A stretch of DNA of 64,000 nt, from assembly GCA_903932865.1 (NCBI GenBank), contig CAIZHQ010000016.1:434001-498000 (forward strand), in the 5' to 3' direction. Below are positions 1 to 9,872 of the stretch, piece by piece. This DNA comes from an uncultured Burkholderiales bacterium. GTDB taxonomy: Bacteria > Pseudomonadota > Gammaproteobacteria > Burkholderiales > Burkholderiaceae_C. Below the pieces are notes generated by a model. That model was not told where the DNA came from, made no database searches, and was given only the letters and a program-made list of their open reading frames with translations. Numbering within the stretch: position 1 is the stretch's first letter; the number at the start of each line of letters is the position of its first letter. Made by a program: the position numbers and the translations under genes.

Positions 1-622
<622 letters not shown>

Positions 623-672
623 TCATGGTCACTGGTTGGCGAAAATTTATAATACGCGGTTGGTTCAAATTC

Positions 673-1401
673 ATGACCTTGCATTGCACATGGTGCCTCC
701 CCATTCGAACTTTCTTGCGCGACACAGCGCGAGGCCTGTTCATTGTGACCCACAGTGGCCTGGCCATGGTGGGTTTGAGCGCGGCTGCCTTGGTGCTGGC
801 GTTGTGGTGGCAGCCCCATTGGTTGAACCAAGCTGAGGGGGCACTCTTTGATTGGTTACGCGATCGCCAAGTCTTGCTGTCTTGGTTGCCTGAAAACACC
901 GCCGAACGTGCCACCGCGGTCGACTTGAAAGCTTTGCCCAAGTCCCAGGCGGCCGTGGCGGAGTGGTTGGGTCGCAAATACAAAGTGGCCCCTGAGCCTT
1001 TGGCCGCGCTGGTCGCTGAGTCACATGTGCTGTCCAAAAAGACCAAGCTGCCACCCCATCTGATCTTGGCAGTGATGGCCATCGAATCCAATTTCCACCC
1101 TTACGTGCAAAGCCCAGCGGGTGCACAAGGACTGATGCAAGTTGTCACCGGCATTCACGCCCAACGCTACGAAGCCTATGGCGGTCAGTTGGCCGCTTTT
1201 GACCCGATCAGCAATTTACGTGTGGGCGCGCAGGTGCTGGCCGACTTCATCAAGTTACGCGGTGGATCGATCGAGGAAGGGCTTAAGTTCTACTTGGGTG
1301 GCTATGAGTTGTCAGAAGATGGCGGTTACGTGGCCAAGGTCCTGGCGGAGCAGTCCCTGCTCGATCAGGTGGCTGCAGGCGTGAACGTGCCCACCCAGTG
1401 A
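673..1401 (+). CDS. Lytic transglycosylase, SLT domain, membrane-anchored
   Basis: A 242-residue protein with one hydrophobic segment near residues 26-46 and a C-terminal SLT lysozyme-like domain. The catalytic glutamate is most likely Glu138 in AIESNFHP, followed by the family motif GAQGLMQV. Such enzymes cleave peptidoglycan non-hydrolytically, giving 1,6-anhydro-MurNAc ends, in the periplasm. The reading frame is open further upstream (ATG at 613); I prefer the ATG at 673 because it leaves a short cytoplasmic tail before the membrane segment, but this is uncertain. The MBOAT gene begins 10 bp downstream, so the two are probably co-transcribed. The exact MLT subfamily cannot be decided by eye. 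Confidence 0.85.
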   Translation: MTLHCTWCLPIRTFLRDTARGLFIVTHSGLAMVGLSAAALVLALWWQPHWLNQAEGALFDWLRDRQVLLSWLPENTAERATAVDLKALPKSQAAVAEWLGRKYKVAPEPLAALVAESHVLSKKTKLPPHLILAVMAIESNFHPYVQSPAGAQGLMQVVTGIHAQRYEAYGGQLAAFDPISNLRVGAQVLADFIKLRGGSIEEGLKFYLGGYELSEDGGYVAKVLAEQSLLDQVAAGVNVPTQ

Positions 1402-1411
1402 GAGGCCCTGC

Positions 1412-2824
1412 ATGAGTTTTGTCTCACCCGAGTTCGCCCTGCTGTGTCTGTTGTTTTTCCCGACTTACTGGTCTTTAGCCCATCACCCGGCTGCGCAGCG
1501 GTGCTTGCTCATTGCCTCCGCCTACGCCTTGTACGCGACCTGGGTGCCTCTTTTTGCTGTGGTGTTGGCGGTCTACAGCACCGTCATTTGGGCCTTGGGG
1601 CGCTGGATGCAGCGGGCGGCCTCTGTTCGGTTGCCTGTGGCGCTGGGCCTTTGGTTGGCGGGGTCTTTTCTTTTTTCCCTGAAATACTATGAATTTGTCC
1701 GGGAAACCTTTCAGGCGATCTTGCAGCACACGGGCTTTGTGTCTTTGTTGCCCGTGCTCAATTGGGTGGCACCTGTAGGGGTGTCGTTTTTTACCTTTCA
1801 GGCGGTGAGCTACCTGGTCATGGTCGGTCGCGCTCCGACTTTGGCGCGCTCTTGGCCGGATGTTTTGTTGTTCCTGAGTTTTTGGCCTACGTTGTTCGCT
1901 GGGCCCATTTGGCGTGCCGAACAATTTTTCGCCCAAACCGATAGACAACACCCAGCCCGCCGAGTGGGTAGCCCAAGGCAGGCCTGGTTGGCTCTTTACC
2001 TGATTGCGCTGGGTTTGGTGCAAAAGGTGGTGTTGGCGTCCTGGTTGTCAGGCCAGGTGGTGGACCCGGTTTACAAGTTCCCTGACCAGTACGCCAGTGT
2101 GTCGCTGGCAGCGGCCATGCTGGGCTACAGCATGCAGATTTTTCTCGATTTTGCGGGCTACACACTCATCGTGACTGGGCTGGCTTTGTTGCTGGGTTAC
2201 CGTTTGCCGGTCAATTTCCGCCAACCCTATTTGGCGCGCAATCTGTCGGATTTCTGGACACGCTGGCACGTGTCTTTGTCTAGCTTCATCCGCGATTACA
2301 TTTACATCCCTTTGGGAGGTAATCGCCTGGGTTGGGGCCGCACGCAGTTCAATGTCTTGGCGGGCATGTTGATCAGCGGTTTGTGGCATGGTGCCAATTG
2401 GACTTTTGTGGTTTGGGGCTTGTTGCACGGGCTCGGTGTGGTGGTGCAAAACACGGCCAAGCGCTGGGGCATGCCGGCGTGGCCGCGCTGGGCCGCGCAA
2501 ACCGTGACCTTTGTTTTTGTCAGTGTGGCTTGGGTGTTTTTTCGGGCAGACTCTTTGCCGCAGGCGATCCAAATGCTGCAAGGACTCTGGCACAGTCCAG
2601 CTGGTTTTTGGTTGCCTGAACAATTGCCGTTGTGGGTTTTGTTGGGCATTTCTGCCTTGGTTCTGGGGCTCAGTCCCTGGGCTTTAACCTTGCAGCGCCT
2701 GAGTGTGGCGTGTCTGGTGCGTCTGGGGCCCTGGGGGGCTGCCGTGTTGCTGGCATTGCTGCTGTTTGCGGTGCTGTATGGGGCGCCTGAGGGGGTGCCC
2801 AGTTTTATTTATTACCGGTTTTGA
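1412..2824 (+). CDS. MBOAT family membrane-bound O-acyltransferase (AlgI/PatA-like)
   Basis: A 470-residue polytopic membrane protein of the MBOAT family, which moves acyl (usually acetyl) groups across the inner membrane for attachment to extracytoplasmic glycans. Many hydrophobic helices are visible. The family region DFWTRWHVSLSSF and the near-invariant histidine (His326 in LWHGANW) are both present. It is followed after 1 bp by an SGNH protein and then a second SGNH protein. That MBOAT plus SGNH pairing is the hallmark of alginate (AlgI/J/X), peptidoglycan (PatA/PatB) and exopolysaccharide acetylation systems. The acceptor glycan cannot be read from sequence; the adjacent lytic transglycosylase hints at peptidoglycan. 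Confidence 0.9.
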   Translation: MSFVSPEFALLCLLFFPTYWSLAHHPAAQRCLLIASAYALYATWVPLFAVVLAVYSTVIWALGRWMQRAASVRLPVALGLWLAGSFLFSLKYYEFVRETFQAILQHTGFVSLLPVLNWVAPVGVSFFTFQAVSYLVMVGRAPTLARSWPDVLLFLSFWPTLFAGPIWRAEQFFAQTDRQHPARRVGSPRQAWLALYLIALGLVQKVVLASWLSGQVVDPVYKFPDQYASVSLAAAMLGYSMQIFLDFAGYTLIVTGLALLLGYRLPVNFRQPYLARNLSDFWTRWHVSLSSFIRDYIYIPLGGNRLGWGRTQFNVLAGMLISGLWHGANWTFVVWGLLHGLGVVVQNTAKRWGMPAWPRWAAQTVTFVFVSVAWVFFRADSLPQAIQMLQGLWHSPAGFWLPEQLPLWVLLGISALVLGLSPWALTLQRLSVACLVRLGPWGAAVLLALLLFAVLYGAPEGVPSFIYYRF

Positions 2825-2825
2825 T

Positions 2826-3818
2826 ATGCGTCATCGTTTGTCTTCACTTCAACTGAGCTGGCTGTTGCCAGGCATAGCCTTGCTGGTGTGCTTGAGTTGG
2901 TTGACATCGTTCGAAAAGTACTTGGGTGTTCGCTACCACTTCAGCCTGGAGGCGGCCTTACCGCCGGGGGTGGCTCAGGTCTTGTTCGCCCCTTCGCGTT
3001 GGATGGATGAACGCGTTCGCGCCGGAGGGGCCAGGCCCTTGTTTCGTTTGAATTGGCCTTCTTCGACGGGTGTGCAAGAGGACCCGGCTCCGATCAACCG
3101 AACGCCCGAACCCCCGCAACTGAAGAGTTTGCCTGAGCCCCTGCCTTCGGGACAGTTTTTGGCCACCTTGGCGCAGCAAAAATGGGCACCAGGTCCCCAG
3201 CGGATTTTGCTGGCAGGCGACTCGATGATGCAGGGCGTTGCGCCCTTGTTCATGCGTGAAATCACCCGCCTGCATCCTGATTGGCAAGTGCACGATTTGA
3301 GCCGTCAAAGCACAGGCCTGACGGTGCGGCGTTACTTTGACTGGCCCACGCGCATGATCGACGAAATGGATGCCAAGAGCCTGACGCTGATCGTCGTCTT
3401 CTTGGGCCCCAATGACCCTTGGGACATGCTGGCCGATGGGCAACGCCATCTGTTCCCATCGCCGGGCTGGGCTTTGAACTACGCTTTGCGCGTCGATGAG
3501 GTGTTGGCTGCTGCCGTGCAGCGTCAGGTGCGTGTGATTTGGGTGGGGTTGCCTGCCATGCAGGATGGCCGTATCAGGGACGGTGCGGTTTTGCAAAATC
3601 ACATCTTCCATGCCAGGGCCGCCCAATGGCGGACCGATTACCTGGCCACGGAGCCCTTGATCGGTCTCTTGTCGGAACCCTTTCAAAAATTCAAACGCAA
3701 AGAAGACGGACAACGTGTGAATTTGCGCGCCAATGACGGCATCCACCTCACGCCCTCGGGGTTGCGTCTGATCAACCAGGCATTGCTGGACCACATCGAG
3801 CAGGGCCATCGGCCATGA
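2826..3818 (+). CDS. SGNH-fold protein (DUF459-like), probable periplasmic O-acetyltransferase partner
   Basis: A 330-residue protein with one N-terminal membrane segment (roughly residues 10-25) and a C-terminal SGNH domain. Block I GDSMMQG carries the nucleophile Ser133, the GxND block is LGPNDPW, and the last block DGIHLT supplies Asp304 and His307, so the catalytic triad looks intact. I chose ATG 2826, one base after the MBOAT stop, since the in-frame upstream extension is cysteine and arginine rich shadow sequence. Its stop overlaps the start of the next gene by 4 bp (ATGA), showing translational coupling. Most likely it uses acetyl groups exported by the MBOAT protein, or removes them. 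Confidence 0.8.
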   Translation: MRHRLSSLQLSWLLPGIALLVCLSWLTSFEKYLGVRYHFSLEAALPPGVAQVLFAPSRWMDERVRAGGARPLFRLNWPSSTGVQEDPAPINRTPEPPQLKSLPEPLPSGQFLATLAQQKWAPGPQRILLAGDSMMQGVAPLFMREITRLHPDWQVHDLSRQSTGLTVRRYFDWPTRMIDEMDAKSLTLIVVFLGPNDPWDMLADGQRHLFPSPGWALNYALRVDEVLAAAVQRQVRVIWVGLPAMQDGRIRDGAVLQNHIFHARAAQWRTDYLATEPLIGLLSEPFQKFKRKEDGQRVNLRANDGIHLTPSGLRLINQALLDHIEQGHRP

Positions 3819-5260
3819 ATCACGTTGCACTTGCGAAGGCGACATTCTGTCTGGTGTTGGCTTGGGGCAGCGCGCTGGGGCACGCCCAAAGCGGGCTGGC
3901 AGCCATGATCCGTGTGCAGGTGCAGGCCCAGTCAAATCCACCCGATTTGCAGTGTGGCTTGCCGCCTCGTGCGCCCAGGCCAGAGCGGCAGGCTGATCCC
4001 GACCCGGTGGAGTGGCCCGATCAAGCCGAGGTGGACAAGCAGGTGCCTGCTTTCAGGGAGGCAGCATCGCGCATGCCCGACGCAGTGCCAGCCGATGTGC
4101 CGGGTGCTTTGCCTTTGTGGTCGCGCGCAAATGCTTCGGTGTTGCGCATGGGCATTTGGGGCGACAGCCACCTCGCGGCCGGGTTTTTCACGCAGGAGTT
4201 GCAACGTCTGTCTCGGCTTTCACCTGAGCAGGTGGGAGCGCGTTTTGTGCCGGCCAGTTGGGGTCGGCCAGGTGTGCGCCTGCCTTTGCGTAAAACTTGC
4301 GTGAGTCCCGATTGGCTATTTGAGCCCGCTCATGCTCAAAGCGCCGGAGCTGCGCATCCCAGCCCAGGGCTCGTCAACATGAGCAGCGTTCAGGACGGTG
4401 CTTGGCTGGCGCTGGACTTTCGCAATGCAGCTGGGCGCGCCGAGCATGCTCAAATCCGCTTGCTTTACCAGCAGACCGACCGACCTGTCACTTTGGCGCT
4501 GCAGGTGGACGCGGGTCCGGAACAGGTCATCACTTTGCAAGGCGAAGAAGGTTCTGCTGTGCTGGAATTGTTGTCCCAAGAGGCCATGTCCACCCTGGCT
4601 TTGCGGGTGATACAAGGCCCCCTGCGCTTACAGGGCCTGGAGTGGCCAGTGGCACCCCAAGTGCGATTGCAAATGGATGTGTTTGCTTATCCCGGGGCCA
4701 CGGCCGGGGGCTGGCGGCTTGTGCGACCCGAGTCATTGCTGCCTTGGTGGCCTCAGCCGCCTTATGACTTGGTGGTGTTGGCTTTTGGTACCAACGAGGG
4801 CAATGTCAAGCCCTTCAGCGCCCAAGCCTATCGGCAGATGTTGCAGGCCGCCGTGTCCCAGTGGCGAACGGCTTTTCCCTTGACGGCCTGTTTGCTGATC
4901 GCCCCCGGAGACCGCGGGGTTTTATTGCGGCGTTCACAAAAGCTCGGCAAGTCCTCGCCCCGCCATACTGAAAGAACGGCCTCCGACTTGTTGCGTTTTA
5001 CCCGCGTGCACCAAGAGATTGGGCGTATTCAAAAGCAGGTGGCGCAGGTCCATGGTTGCCATGTCTGGAGCATGTTCGAGGCCATGGGGGGGGCAGGCAG
5101 TGCTTACCGATGGGCGCGGCACAACCCGCCCCTGATGGCGCGGGACCTGATCCATTTCACCGTGCCCGGCTACCAGCGCTTGGCGCAGTTGATGGCAAAA
5201 GACTTGGGCTGGGGCCCGGCCCTCTTTGGTGATGTGTCCGCGCCTGCGGTGAGCCGTTGA
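3815..5260 (+). CDS. Second SGNH/GDSL-type protein of the O-acetylation cluster, secreted
   Basis: A 481-residue protein with an N-terminal signal sequence ending near residue 24 (GHAQS). An SGNH motif GDSHLAAG contains Ser118, FGTNEG forms the middle block, and DLIHFT near the end provides Asp444 and His447. Between the first two blocks are about 200 residues of beta-rich sequence that could be a carbohydrate-binding domain, as in PatB/Ape-like esterases and AlgX; this part is inference. Its ATG overlaps the stop of the previous SGNH gene. It could be an acetyltransferase or an O-acetyl esterase; sequence alone does not separate them. Confidence 0.78.
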   Translation: MNHVALAKATFCLVLAWGSALGHAQSGLAAMIRVQVQAQSNPPDLQCGLPPRAPRPERQADPDPVEWPDQAEVDKQVPAFREAASRMPDAVPADVPGALPLWSRANASVLRMGIWGDSHLAAGFFTQELQRLSRLSPEQVGARFVPASWGRPGVRLPLRKTCVSPDWLFEPAHAQSAGAAHPSPGLVNMSSVQDGAWLALDFRNAAGRAEHAQIRLLYQQTDRPVTLALQVDAGPEQVITLQGEEGSAVLELLSQEAMSTLALRVIQGPLRLQGLEWPVAPQVRLQMDVFAYPGATAGGWRLVRPESLLPWWPQPPYDLVVLAFGTNEGNVKPFSAQAYRQMLQAAVSQWRTAFPLTACLLIAPGDRGVLLRRSQKLGKSSPRHTERTASDLLRFTRVHQEIGRIQKQVAQVHGCHVWSMFEAMGGAGSAYRWARHNPPLMARDLIHFTVPGYQRLAQLMAKDLGWGPALFGDVSAPAVSR

Positions 5261-5281
5261 ATCTTGGTAAGCGGCACACGA

Positions 5282-5730
5282 TCAGCCCGTGCGCGCAAAA
5301 AACACCAGGCTCATCTGCAAACCGGTGCCGATGACCAACCAGCGCACCCAGCGCACGGGCAACCGCTTGGCCAGGCGCGCCCCGGTCCAACCGCCTGCAG
5401 TGGCAAGCGCCATCATCCACAGTGCTTGCGGCCAGACGATGGCACCTGCCACAGCGAAGGCGGTCACCGACAGCAGTGACAGCAAAAAGGAGTTGAGGTT
5501 TTTCAGCGCATTGACCGTGTTCAGTCGGCTCTCGCCCGTCAGGGAGTACAGCGCCATCAGCAAAATGCCCAAGCCGCCGTTGAAGTAACCCCTCGTAAAT
5601 GGCCACGCGCATCAGGCCCGGCAGCCGCCAGGCTGGGTGCCCTGACCAGAATTGCGCCGAGCGCGCCCGCGGCGAAAGCGGCCACGCCCGTGAGGAGACA
5701 CAGGGCTTGGACGGGCAGATCGGGGTTCAT
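5282..5730 (-). pseudogene. TauE/SafE (TSUP) family permease, decayed remnant
   Basis: Read on the minus strand from ATG at 5730, about 26 residues look like the first membrane helix of a TSUP anion exporter (MNPDLPVQALCLL). The frame then breaks. A second frame carries FWSGHPAWRLPG and VAIYEG, and a third, from about 5588 on, carries GYFNGGLGILLMALYSL and three further hydrophobic helices ending RTG. The second break coincides with a GGGG run, where loss of one G would restore E-G-Y-F-N. Intact family members are about 250 residues; only about 150 are recoverable, so roughly 100 residues seem deleted after the first helix. It overlaps the Nudix gene upstream by 4 bp, the ghost of a former operon. 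A sequencing error could explain the frameshift but not the missing middle. Confidence 0.65.
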
Positions 5731-6221
5731 GTCGACAGAGGGGGCAAATCCGCCACGGCTGGGTCGGTGTGGATCACTTCCAGTGGAAAGCGTTGTCCGG
5801 CCAGGTGGTCTTCGATGCAGCGCAACACCAACGGGCTGCGGTGGCGTTCGGCGCTGGTGCGCACTTCTTCGGGTGTCATCCACAGAGTGCGCACAATGCC
5901 CTCGTCCAGGCTCAAATGGGGCTGCAGTTCGCCAATGTCGCCGCAAAAGGCCATGCGTACATAGGTGATGTCTTCGCCCGTCGCCGGACGCTGAAAGCGT
6001 GAGAGGTAAATGCCCACCAAAGCGGTGGGCGTGAACGGCTGGGCCGTTTCCTCCAGCGCTTCGCGGGCGCATGCTTGCGCTGGCGATTCCCCCGGGTCCA
6101 AATGGCCTGCAGGATTGTTCAGGCGCAAACCCTCTTGGGTGTGTTCTTCGATCAACAGGTAGCGGCCATCACGCTCGATGATGGCGGCCACGGTGACATT
6201 GGGTTTCCAGCGTGTGTCCAT
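5727..6221 (-). CDS. nudJ: Nudix hydrolase, NudJ-like phosphatase
   Basis: A 164-residue Nudix hydrolase. The Nudix box begins at Gly39 (GHLDPGES) and continues to REALEE at 53-58, with the metal-binding glutamates present. The glycine usually found after the last glutamates is not conserved (ETAQ), as in some NudJ proteins. The N-terminus (WKPNVTVAAI) and the NNPAGHL segment match NudJ, which hydrolyses nucleoside di/triphosphates and HMP-pyrophosphate in the cytoplasm. Start ATG at 6221 (complement). It is divergent from pntA and lies upstream of the decayed TSUP gene. Confidence 0.87.
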   Translation of the reverse strand: MDTRWKPNVTVAAIIERDGRYLLIEEHTQEGLRLNNPAGHLDPGESPAQACAREALEETAQPFTPTALVGIYLSRFQRPATGEDITYVRMAFCGDIGELQPHLSLDEGIVRTLWMTPEEVRTSAERHRSPLVLRCIEDHLAGQRFPLEVIHTDPAVADLPPLST

Positions 6222-6301
6222 GTCTCAATTATCTGTGGCCCAACGGGTCAAAATGCCCGGCAGAAACACTTTGTCTCCTAAAAGACTCCCGGGAAGGTCA
6301 A

Positions 6302-6355
6302 TTGAGCCCCTTTGCATCAGTGTTTGCTGATGTTTTGTGGCCCTGATGGGCTCAA
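6302..6355. repeat. Nested inverted repeat upstream of pntA
   Basis: Outer arms TTGAGCCC (6302-6309) and GGGCTCAA (6348-6355) enclose a perfect inner hairpin CATCAG-tgtttg-CTGATG (6315-6332). There is no T-tract, so it is not an ordinary terminator. It sits about 100 bp before the pntA start in the nudJ-pntA divergent intergenic region, so it may be an operator or a leader structure. The rest of this 231-bp gap shows nothing else I can name. Confidence 0.45.
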
Positions 6356-6452
6356 CACGCTGCAAAGGACTTGCTTTGGCCTCGAATGGATTGACTTCGG
6401 TTAAGCTTTAAGATTGGCCATATTTTTTTGTGGATTGAGCGAGGAGACAGAC

Positions 6453-8054
6453 ATGCAGACAGGCGACAACGCCCCCACGCCGCAGCGCATTGGCGTGCCC
6501 AAAGAGATTTTCCCCGGTGAAAAACGGGTGGCCTCGGTCCCCGATGCGGTGACCAAGCTGGTCAAACTCGGCTTTGCCGTGGTCGTGGAACAGGGCGCGG
6601 GGGACCTTTCCGATCTCTCCGATGCGGCATTTGTTGAAGCCGGTGCCACCATTGCCCCCAACGCTGCAGCCCTCTGGAGCGGCAGCGACATCGTCTTCAA
6701 GGTGCGTGCCCCCACGCCCGACGAAGTGGCGCTGATGCACGAAGGTCAGACCTTGATTGGCTTTTTGTGGCCAGCCCAAAACCCCGAATTGATGCAGCAG
6801 CTGGCGACTAAAAAAGTCACCGCGTTGTCGATTGACGCACTGCCCCGCACATTGAGCCGCGCTCAGAAGATGGACGCGCTGACCTCGATGGCGGGTGTGA
6901 GCGGTTACCGCGCCGTGGTAGAAGCCGCCAATGCATTTGGCCGCTTTTTCAACGGCCAGATCACGGCCGCGGGCAAGGTGCCCCCGGCCAAAGTGTTCAT
7001 CGCCGGTGCCGGTGTGGCCGGTTTGGCCGCGATTGGCGCGGCTGCCAGCCTGGGCGCCATCGTGCGCGCCAACGACACCCGCGCCGAAGTGGCCGACCAG
7101 GTCGTGTCGCTGGGCGGTGAATTTGTCAAAGTGGACTACGAAGAAGAAGGCTCGGGCGGTGGCGGTTACGCCAAGGTCATGAGTGAAGGCTTCCAGGCCG
7201 CGCAGCGCGAGATGTACGCCAGCCAAGCCAAAGAGTGCGACATCATCATCACCACCGCGCTCATTCCTGGTAAACCCGCGCCCAAGCTGATCACCGCTGA
7301 GATGGTGCAAAGCATGAAGCCCGGCAGTGTGATCGTGGACATGGCCGCCGAGCAAGGCGGCAACTGCGAACTGACCGAGCCCGGCAAGGCGGTGGTCAAG
7401 CACGGCGTGACCATCGTCGGCTACACCGATCTGGCCTCGCGCATGGCGCGCCAGTCGTCCACGCTGTATGGCACCAACCTGTTTCGCTTGACTGAAGAAC
7501 TGTGCAAGACCAAGGACGGCGTCATCAACGTCAACATGGAAGACGACGCGATCCGGGGTCTGACGGTCATCAAAAACGGCGAGATCACCTGGCCTGCGCC
7601 GCCTTTGGCTGCTGCGCCCAAGCCTGCCGCCAAACCCGCAGCCGCGCCTGCCGCCAAAAAAGGCCACGGCCATGGTGAGCCTTCCGGCCCCATGCCGGTA
7701 GGCCAGTTGATCACCGTATCGGCCGTCGCCGCAGTGCTGTTGGTGCTGGTGGGTGCCTATGCGCCGGCTGCGTTCTTGTCGCACTTCACGGTGTTTGTGC
7801 TGGCCTGCTTTGTGGGCTACATGGTGGTTTGGAATGTCAAACCCGCGCTGCACACCCCGCTCATGAGCGTGACCAATGCGATCAGTTCCATCATCGCCAT
7901 TGGTGCACTGGTGCAGATCTCGCCGTTGGCTGCGGACGGACGGCCCAACACGCTGATCGGGATTCTGGCCGCTTTGGCTTTGGTGCTCACGGCCATCAAC
8001 ATGTTTGGCGGCTTTGCCGTGACCCAGCGCATGCTGGCCATGTTCCGAAAGTAA
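6453..8054 (+). CDS. pntA: NAD(P) transhydrogenase subunit alpha
   Basis: 533 residues. PntA with PntB forms the inner-membrane proton-translocating transhydrogenase, which reduces NADP+ with NADH at the expense of the proton gradient. The N-terminal domain I (from [14 protein letters not shown]) contains the NAD-binding glycine motif GAGVAG near residues 183-190. An Ala/Pro/Lys-rich linker around 383-405 leads to about four membrane helices at 413-530, so this is the fused alpha form, as in E. coli. I start at ATG 6453, which follows a GAGGAGA ribosome site; an upstream in-frame start at 6414 lacks one. pntB follows after a 99-bp gap that holds a duplicated repeat. Confidence 0.95.
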   Translation: MQTGDNAPTPQRIGVPKEIFPGEKRVASVPDAVTKLVKLGFAVVVEQGAGDLSDLSDAAFVEAGATIAPNAAALWSGSDIVFKVRAPTPDEVALMHEGQTLIGFLWPAQNPELMQQLATKKVTALSIDALPRTLSRAQKMDALTSMAGVSGYRAVVEAANAFGRFFNGQITAAGKVPPAKVFIAGAGVAGLAAIGAAASLGAIVRANDTRAEVADQVVSLGGEFVKVDYEEEGSGGGGYAKVMSEGFQAAQREMYASQAKECDIIITTALIPGKPAPKLITAEMVQSMKPGSVIVDMAAEQGGNCELTEPGKAVVKHGVTIVGYTDLASRMARQSSTLYGTNLFRLTEELCKTKDGVINVNMEDDAIRGLTVIKNGEITWPAPPLAAAPKPAAKPAAAPAAKKGHGHGEPSGPMPVGQLITVSAVAAVLLVLVGAYAPAAFLSHFTVFVLACFVGYMVVWNVKPALHTPLMSVTNAISSIIAIGALVQISPLAADGRPNTLIGILAALALVLTAINMFGGFAVTQRMLAMFRK

Positions 8055-8057
8055 AAA

Positions 8058-8141
8058 CTTCGGGGAAAGATCTTTAGCTCTGTCCCCGACTGATGAAGAC
8101 TTTGGGGTCAGGTCTTTAGCGCTGTCCCCGACTGATTAAGA
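8058..8141. repeat. Two tandem copies of a 42-bp repeat between pntA and pntB
   Basis: Copy A (8058-8099) and copy B (8100-8141) align over their full length, sharing ATCTTTAGC/GTCTTTAGC, then CTGTCCCCGACTGAT and AAGA. Each has GGGG near its 5' end and CCCC near its 3' end, so each can fold as a short hairpin. The pattern resembles the GGGG...TGTCCCCGA intergenic repeats of REP/BIME type that I associate with REP-type elements in beta- and gammaproteobacteria; that family assignment is from memory. No REP-associated transposase gene is in the window. Confidence 0.7.
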
Positions 8142-8153
8142 AAAGAGACATTT

Positions 8154-9572
8154 ATGAATTCAAGTCTGGCCACGGTCGCCTACATCGGCGCGACCATTCT
8201 TTTTATTCTCAGCCTGGGTGGTTTGTCCAACCAAGAAACCGCACGGCGCGGCAACCTCTACGGCATGATCGGCATGAGCCTGGCCGTGCTGGCCACGGTG
8301 TTTGGACCGCAAGTCACGGCCGAAGGCATCCCCATGATCGTGGGCGCCATGCTGGTGGGTGCCATCATTGGCCTTTACGCTGCGCGCAAAGTGCAGATGA
8401 CACAAATGCCCGAACTGGTGGCGCTCATGCACAGCATGGTCGGCATGGCGGCGGCGCTGGTGGGTTATGCCACATACGTGGACCCTGAAGCTTCTAAGAA
8501 TTTGGAGGGCGCAGCGCACGCCATCCACGCGGGTGAAATTTACATTGGCATCTTCATTGGTGCGGTGACTTTCTCTGGCTCGGTGGCAGCGTTTGGCAAG
8601 TTGTCAGGCCGCATCGGCGGCAGTCCCTTGTTGTTGCCTGCCCGCCACTGGCTCAACCTGATGGGCTTGATTGCGGTGGTTTACTTTGGCCGGGAGTTCA
8701 TGAACGCCCAAACGGTGCAAGACGGCATGGTGCCGTTGATCATCATGACCGCCATTGCTTTGCTCTTCGGCATCCACATGGTCATGGCCATTGGCGGCGC
8801 CGACATGCCGGTGGTGGTGTCCATGCTCAACAGCTATTCCGGCTGGGCCGCAGCGGCCACCGGCTTCATGCTGAGCAATGATTTGTTGATTGTGATTGGT
8901 GCCTTGGTCGGCTCCAGCGGTGCGATTTTGTCTTACATCATGTGCAACGCCATGAACCGAAGCTTCATCAGCGTGATCGCCGGGGGCTTTGGCACCACGG
9001 CCGCAGCGCCCAAGCCAACGGGCGAAGCGGCCGAGCCGGTGGGCGAGGTCAGCCCCATCTTGGCCGCTGAGACCGCCGAAATGTTGCGTGACGCCAAGAA
9101 TGTGATCATCGTGCCGGGCTACGGCATGGCCGTGGCGCAAGCCCAGCACACGGTTTTTGAAATCACCAAGCAACTGCGCGAAAAGGGTGTGAACGTGCGC
9201 TTTGGCATCCACCCCGTGGCGGGCCGCATGCCTGGCCACATGAACGTCTTGCTGGCCGAGGCCAAAGTGCCCTATGACATCGTGTTCGAGATGGACGAGC
9301 TCAACGACGACTTCCCGGACACCGACGTGGCCATCGTGATTGGTGCCAACGACATCGTGAACCCGGCCGCGCAAGACGACCCGACCAGCCCGATTGCCGG
9401 CATGCCGGTGCTCGAAGTCTGGAAGGCCCGCACCAGCATCGTGATGAAGCGTTCCATGGCCAGCGGCTACGCCGGTGTGGACAACCCGCTGTTTTACAAA
9501 GAGAACAACCGCATGTTGTTTGGCGACGCCAAGAAGATGCTCGATGAGGTGCTGATGGCCTTGAAGGCTTGA
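8154..9572 (+). CDS. pntB: NAD(P) transhydrogenase subunit beta
   Basis: 472 residues. The first ~270 residues are a string of hydrophobic helices (domain II, proton channel), and the C-terminal ~200 residues form the NADP-binding domain III. The domain III signatures [29 protein letters not shown] and [13 protein letters not shown] are all visible. Start ATG 8154 with an AAGAGA ribosome site. It is probably co-transcribed with pntA, and a strong terminator follows it. The complex would supply NADPH, needed among others by BoxA further along. Confidence 0.96.
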   Translation: MNSSLATVAYIGATILFILSLGGLSNQETARRGNLYGMIGMSLAVLATVFGPQVTAEGIPMIVGAMLVGAIIGLYAARKVQMTQMPELVALMHSMVGMAAALVGYATYVDPEASKNLEGAAHAIHAGEIYIGIFIGAVTFSGSVAAFGKLSGRIGGSPLLLPARHWLNLMGLIAVVYFGREFMNAQTVQDGMVPLIIMTAIALLFGIHMVMAIGGADMPVVVSMLNSYSGWAAAATGFMLSNDLLIVIGALVGSSGAILSYIMCNAMNRSFISVIAGGFGTTAAAPKPTGEAAEPVGEVSPILAAETAEMLRDAKNVIIVPGYGMAVAQAQHTVFEITKQLREKGVNVRFGIHPVAGRMPGHMNVLLAEAKVPYDIVFEMDELNDDFPDTDVAIVIGANDIVNPAAQDDPTSPIAGMPVLEVWKARTSIVMKRSMASGYAGVDNPLFYKENNRMLFGDAKKMLDEVLMALKA

Positions 9573-9593
9573 AGCTGCCGTAGCACTTCAGAC

Positions 9594-9618
9594 AAAGGGC
9601 CCCGGGGGGCCCTTTTTT
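9594..9618 (+). terminator. Rho-independent terminator after pntB
   Basis: A GC-rich hairpin AAGGGCCCC / GGGGCCCTT (arms 9595-9603 and 9606-9614) is followed by a run of six T. It lies 22 bp after the pntB stop. The following stretch to 9872 contains no convincing gene; it would hold the fadD promoter. Confidence 0.85.
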
Positions 9619-9872
9619 CTAATGGTGTTTTTGGGCGACAAGGACTCGCCTTTGCCTGCATCGACCATGTTCACGGCGCAAGCATGCGATCCGGCCTTTT
9701 CCTGGGTGTCCGTTGTCGCTGGTGCTTCAGCCTTTTTGGCATGGTTTTTTCAGCGTGCACGGTGGAGTGCCAAGAGCTCATCGCCGTTGCTGGCAAACCT
9801 CGGGAAATCGAGCATCAGCAAGCGTCAGTTGGATGTCAGGAGTGCGGTAGACTGACCGCAGGAGAACCCCAC

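Noticed and set aside
5157-5612. 151-codon open frame on the minus strand under the second SGNH gene
   Set aside because: It carries a short piece of the decayed TSUP gene in the wrong frame and then reads antisense to real coding sequence.
9622-9855. Small 77-codon gene after the pntB terminator
   Set aside because: No ribosome site, no family resemblance, overlapped by another open frame; most likely non-coding.
9684-9872. In-frame N-terminal extension of fadD to 9684
   Set aside because: Composition and sequence do not fit acyl-CoA synthetases; ATG 9873 has a good ribosome site and gives the normal N-terminus.
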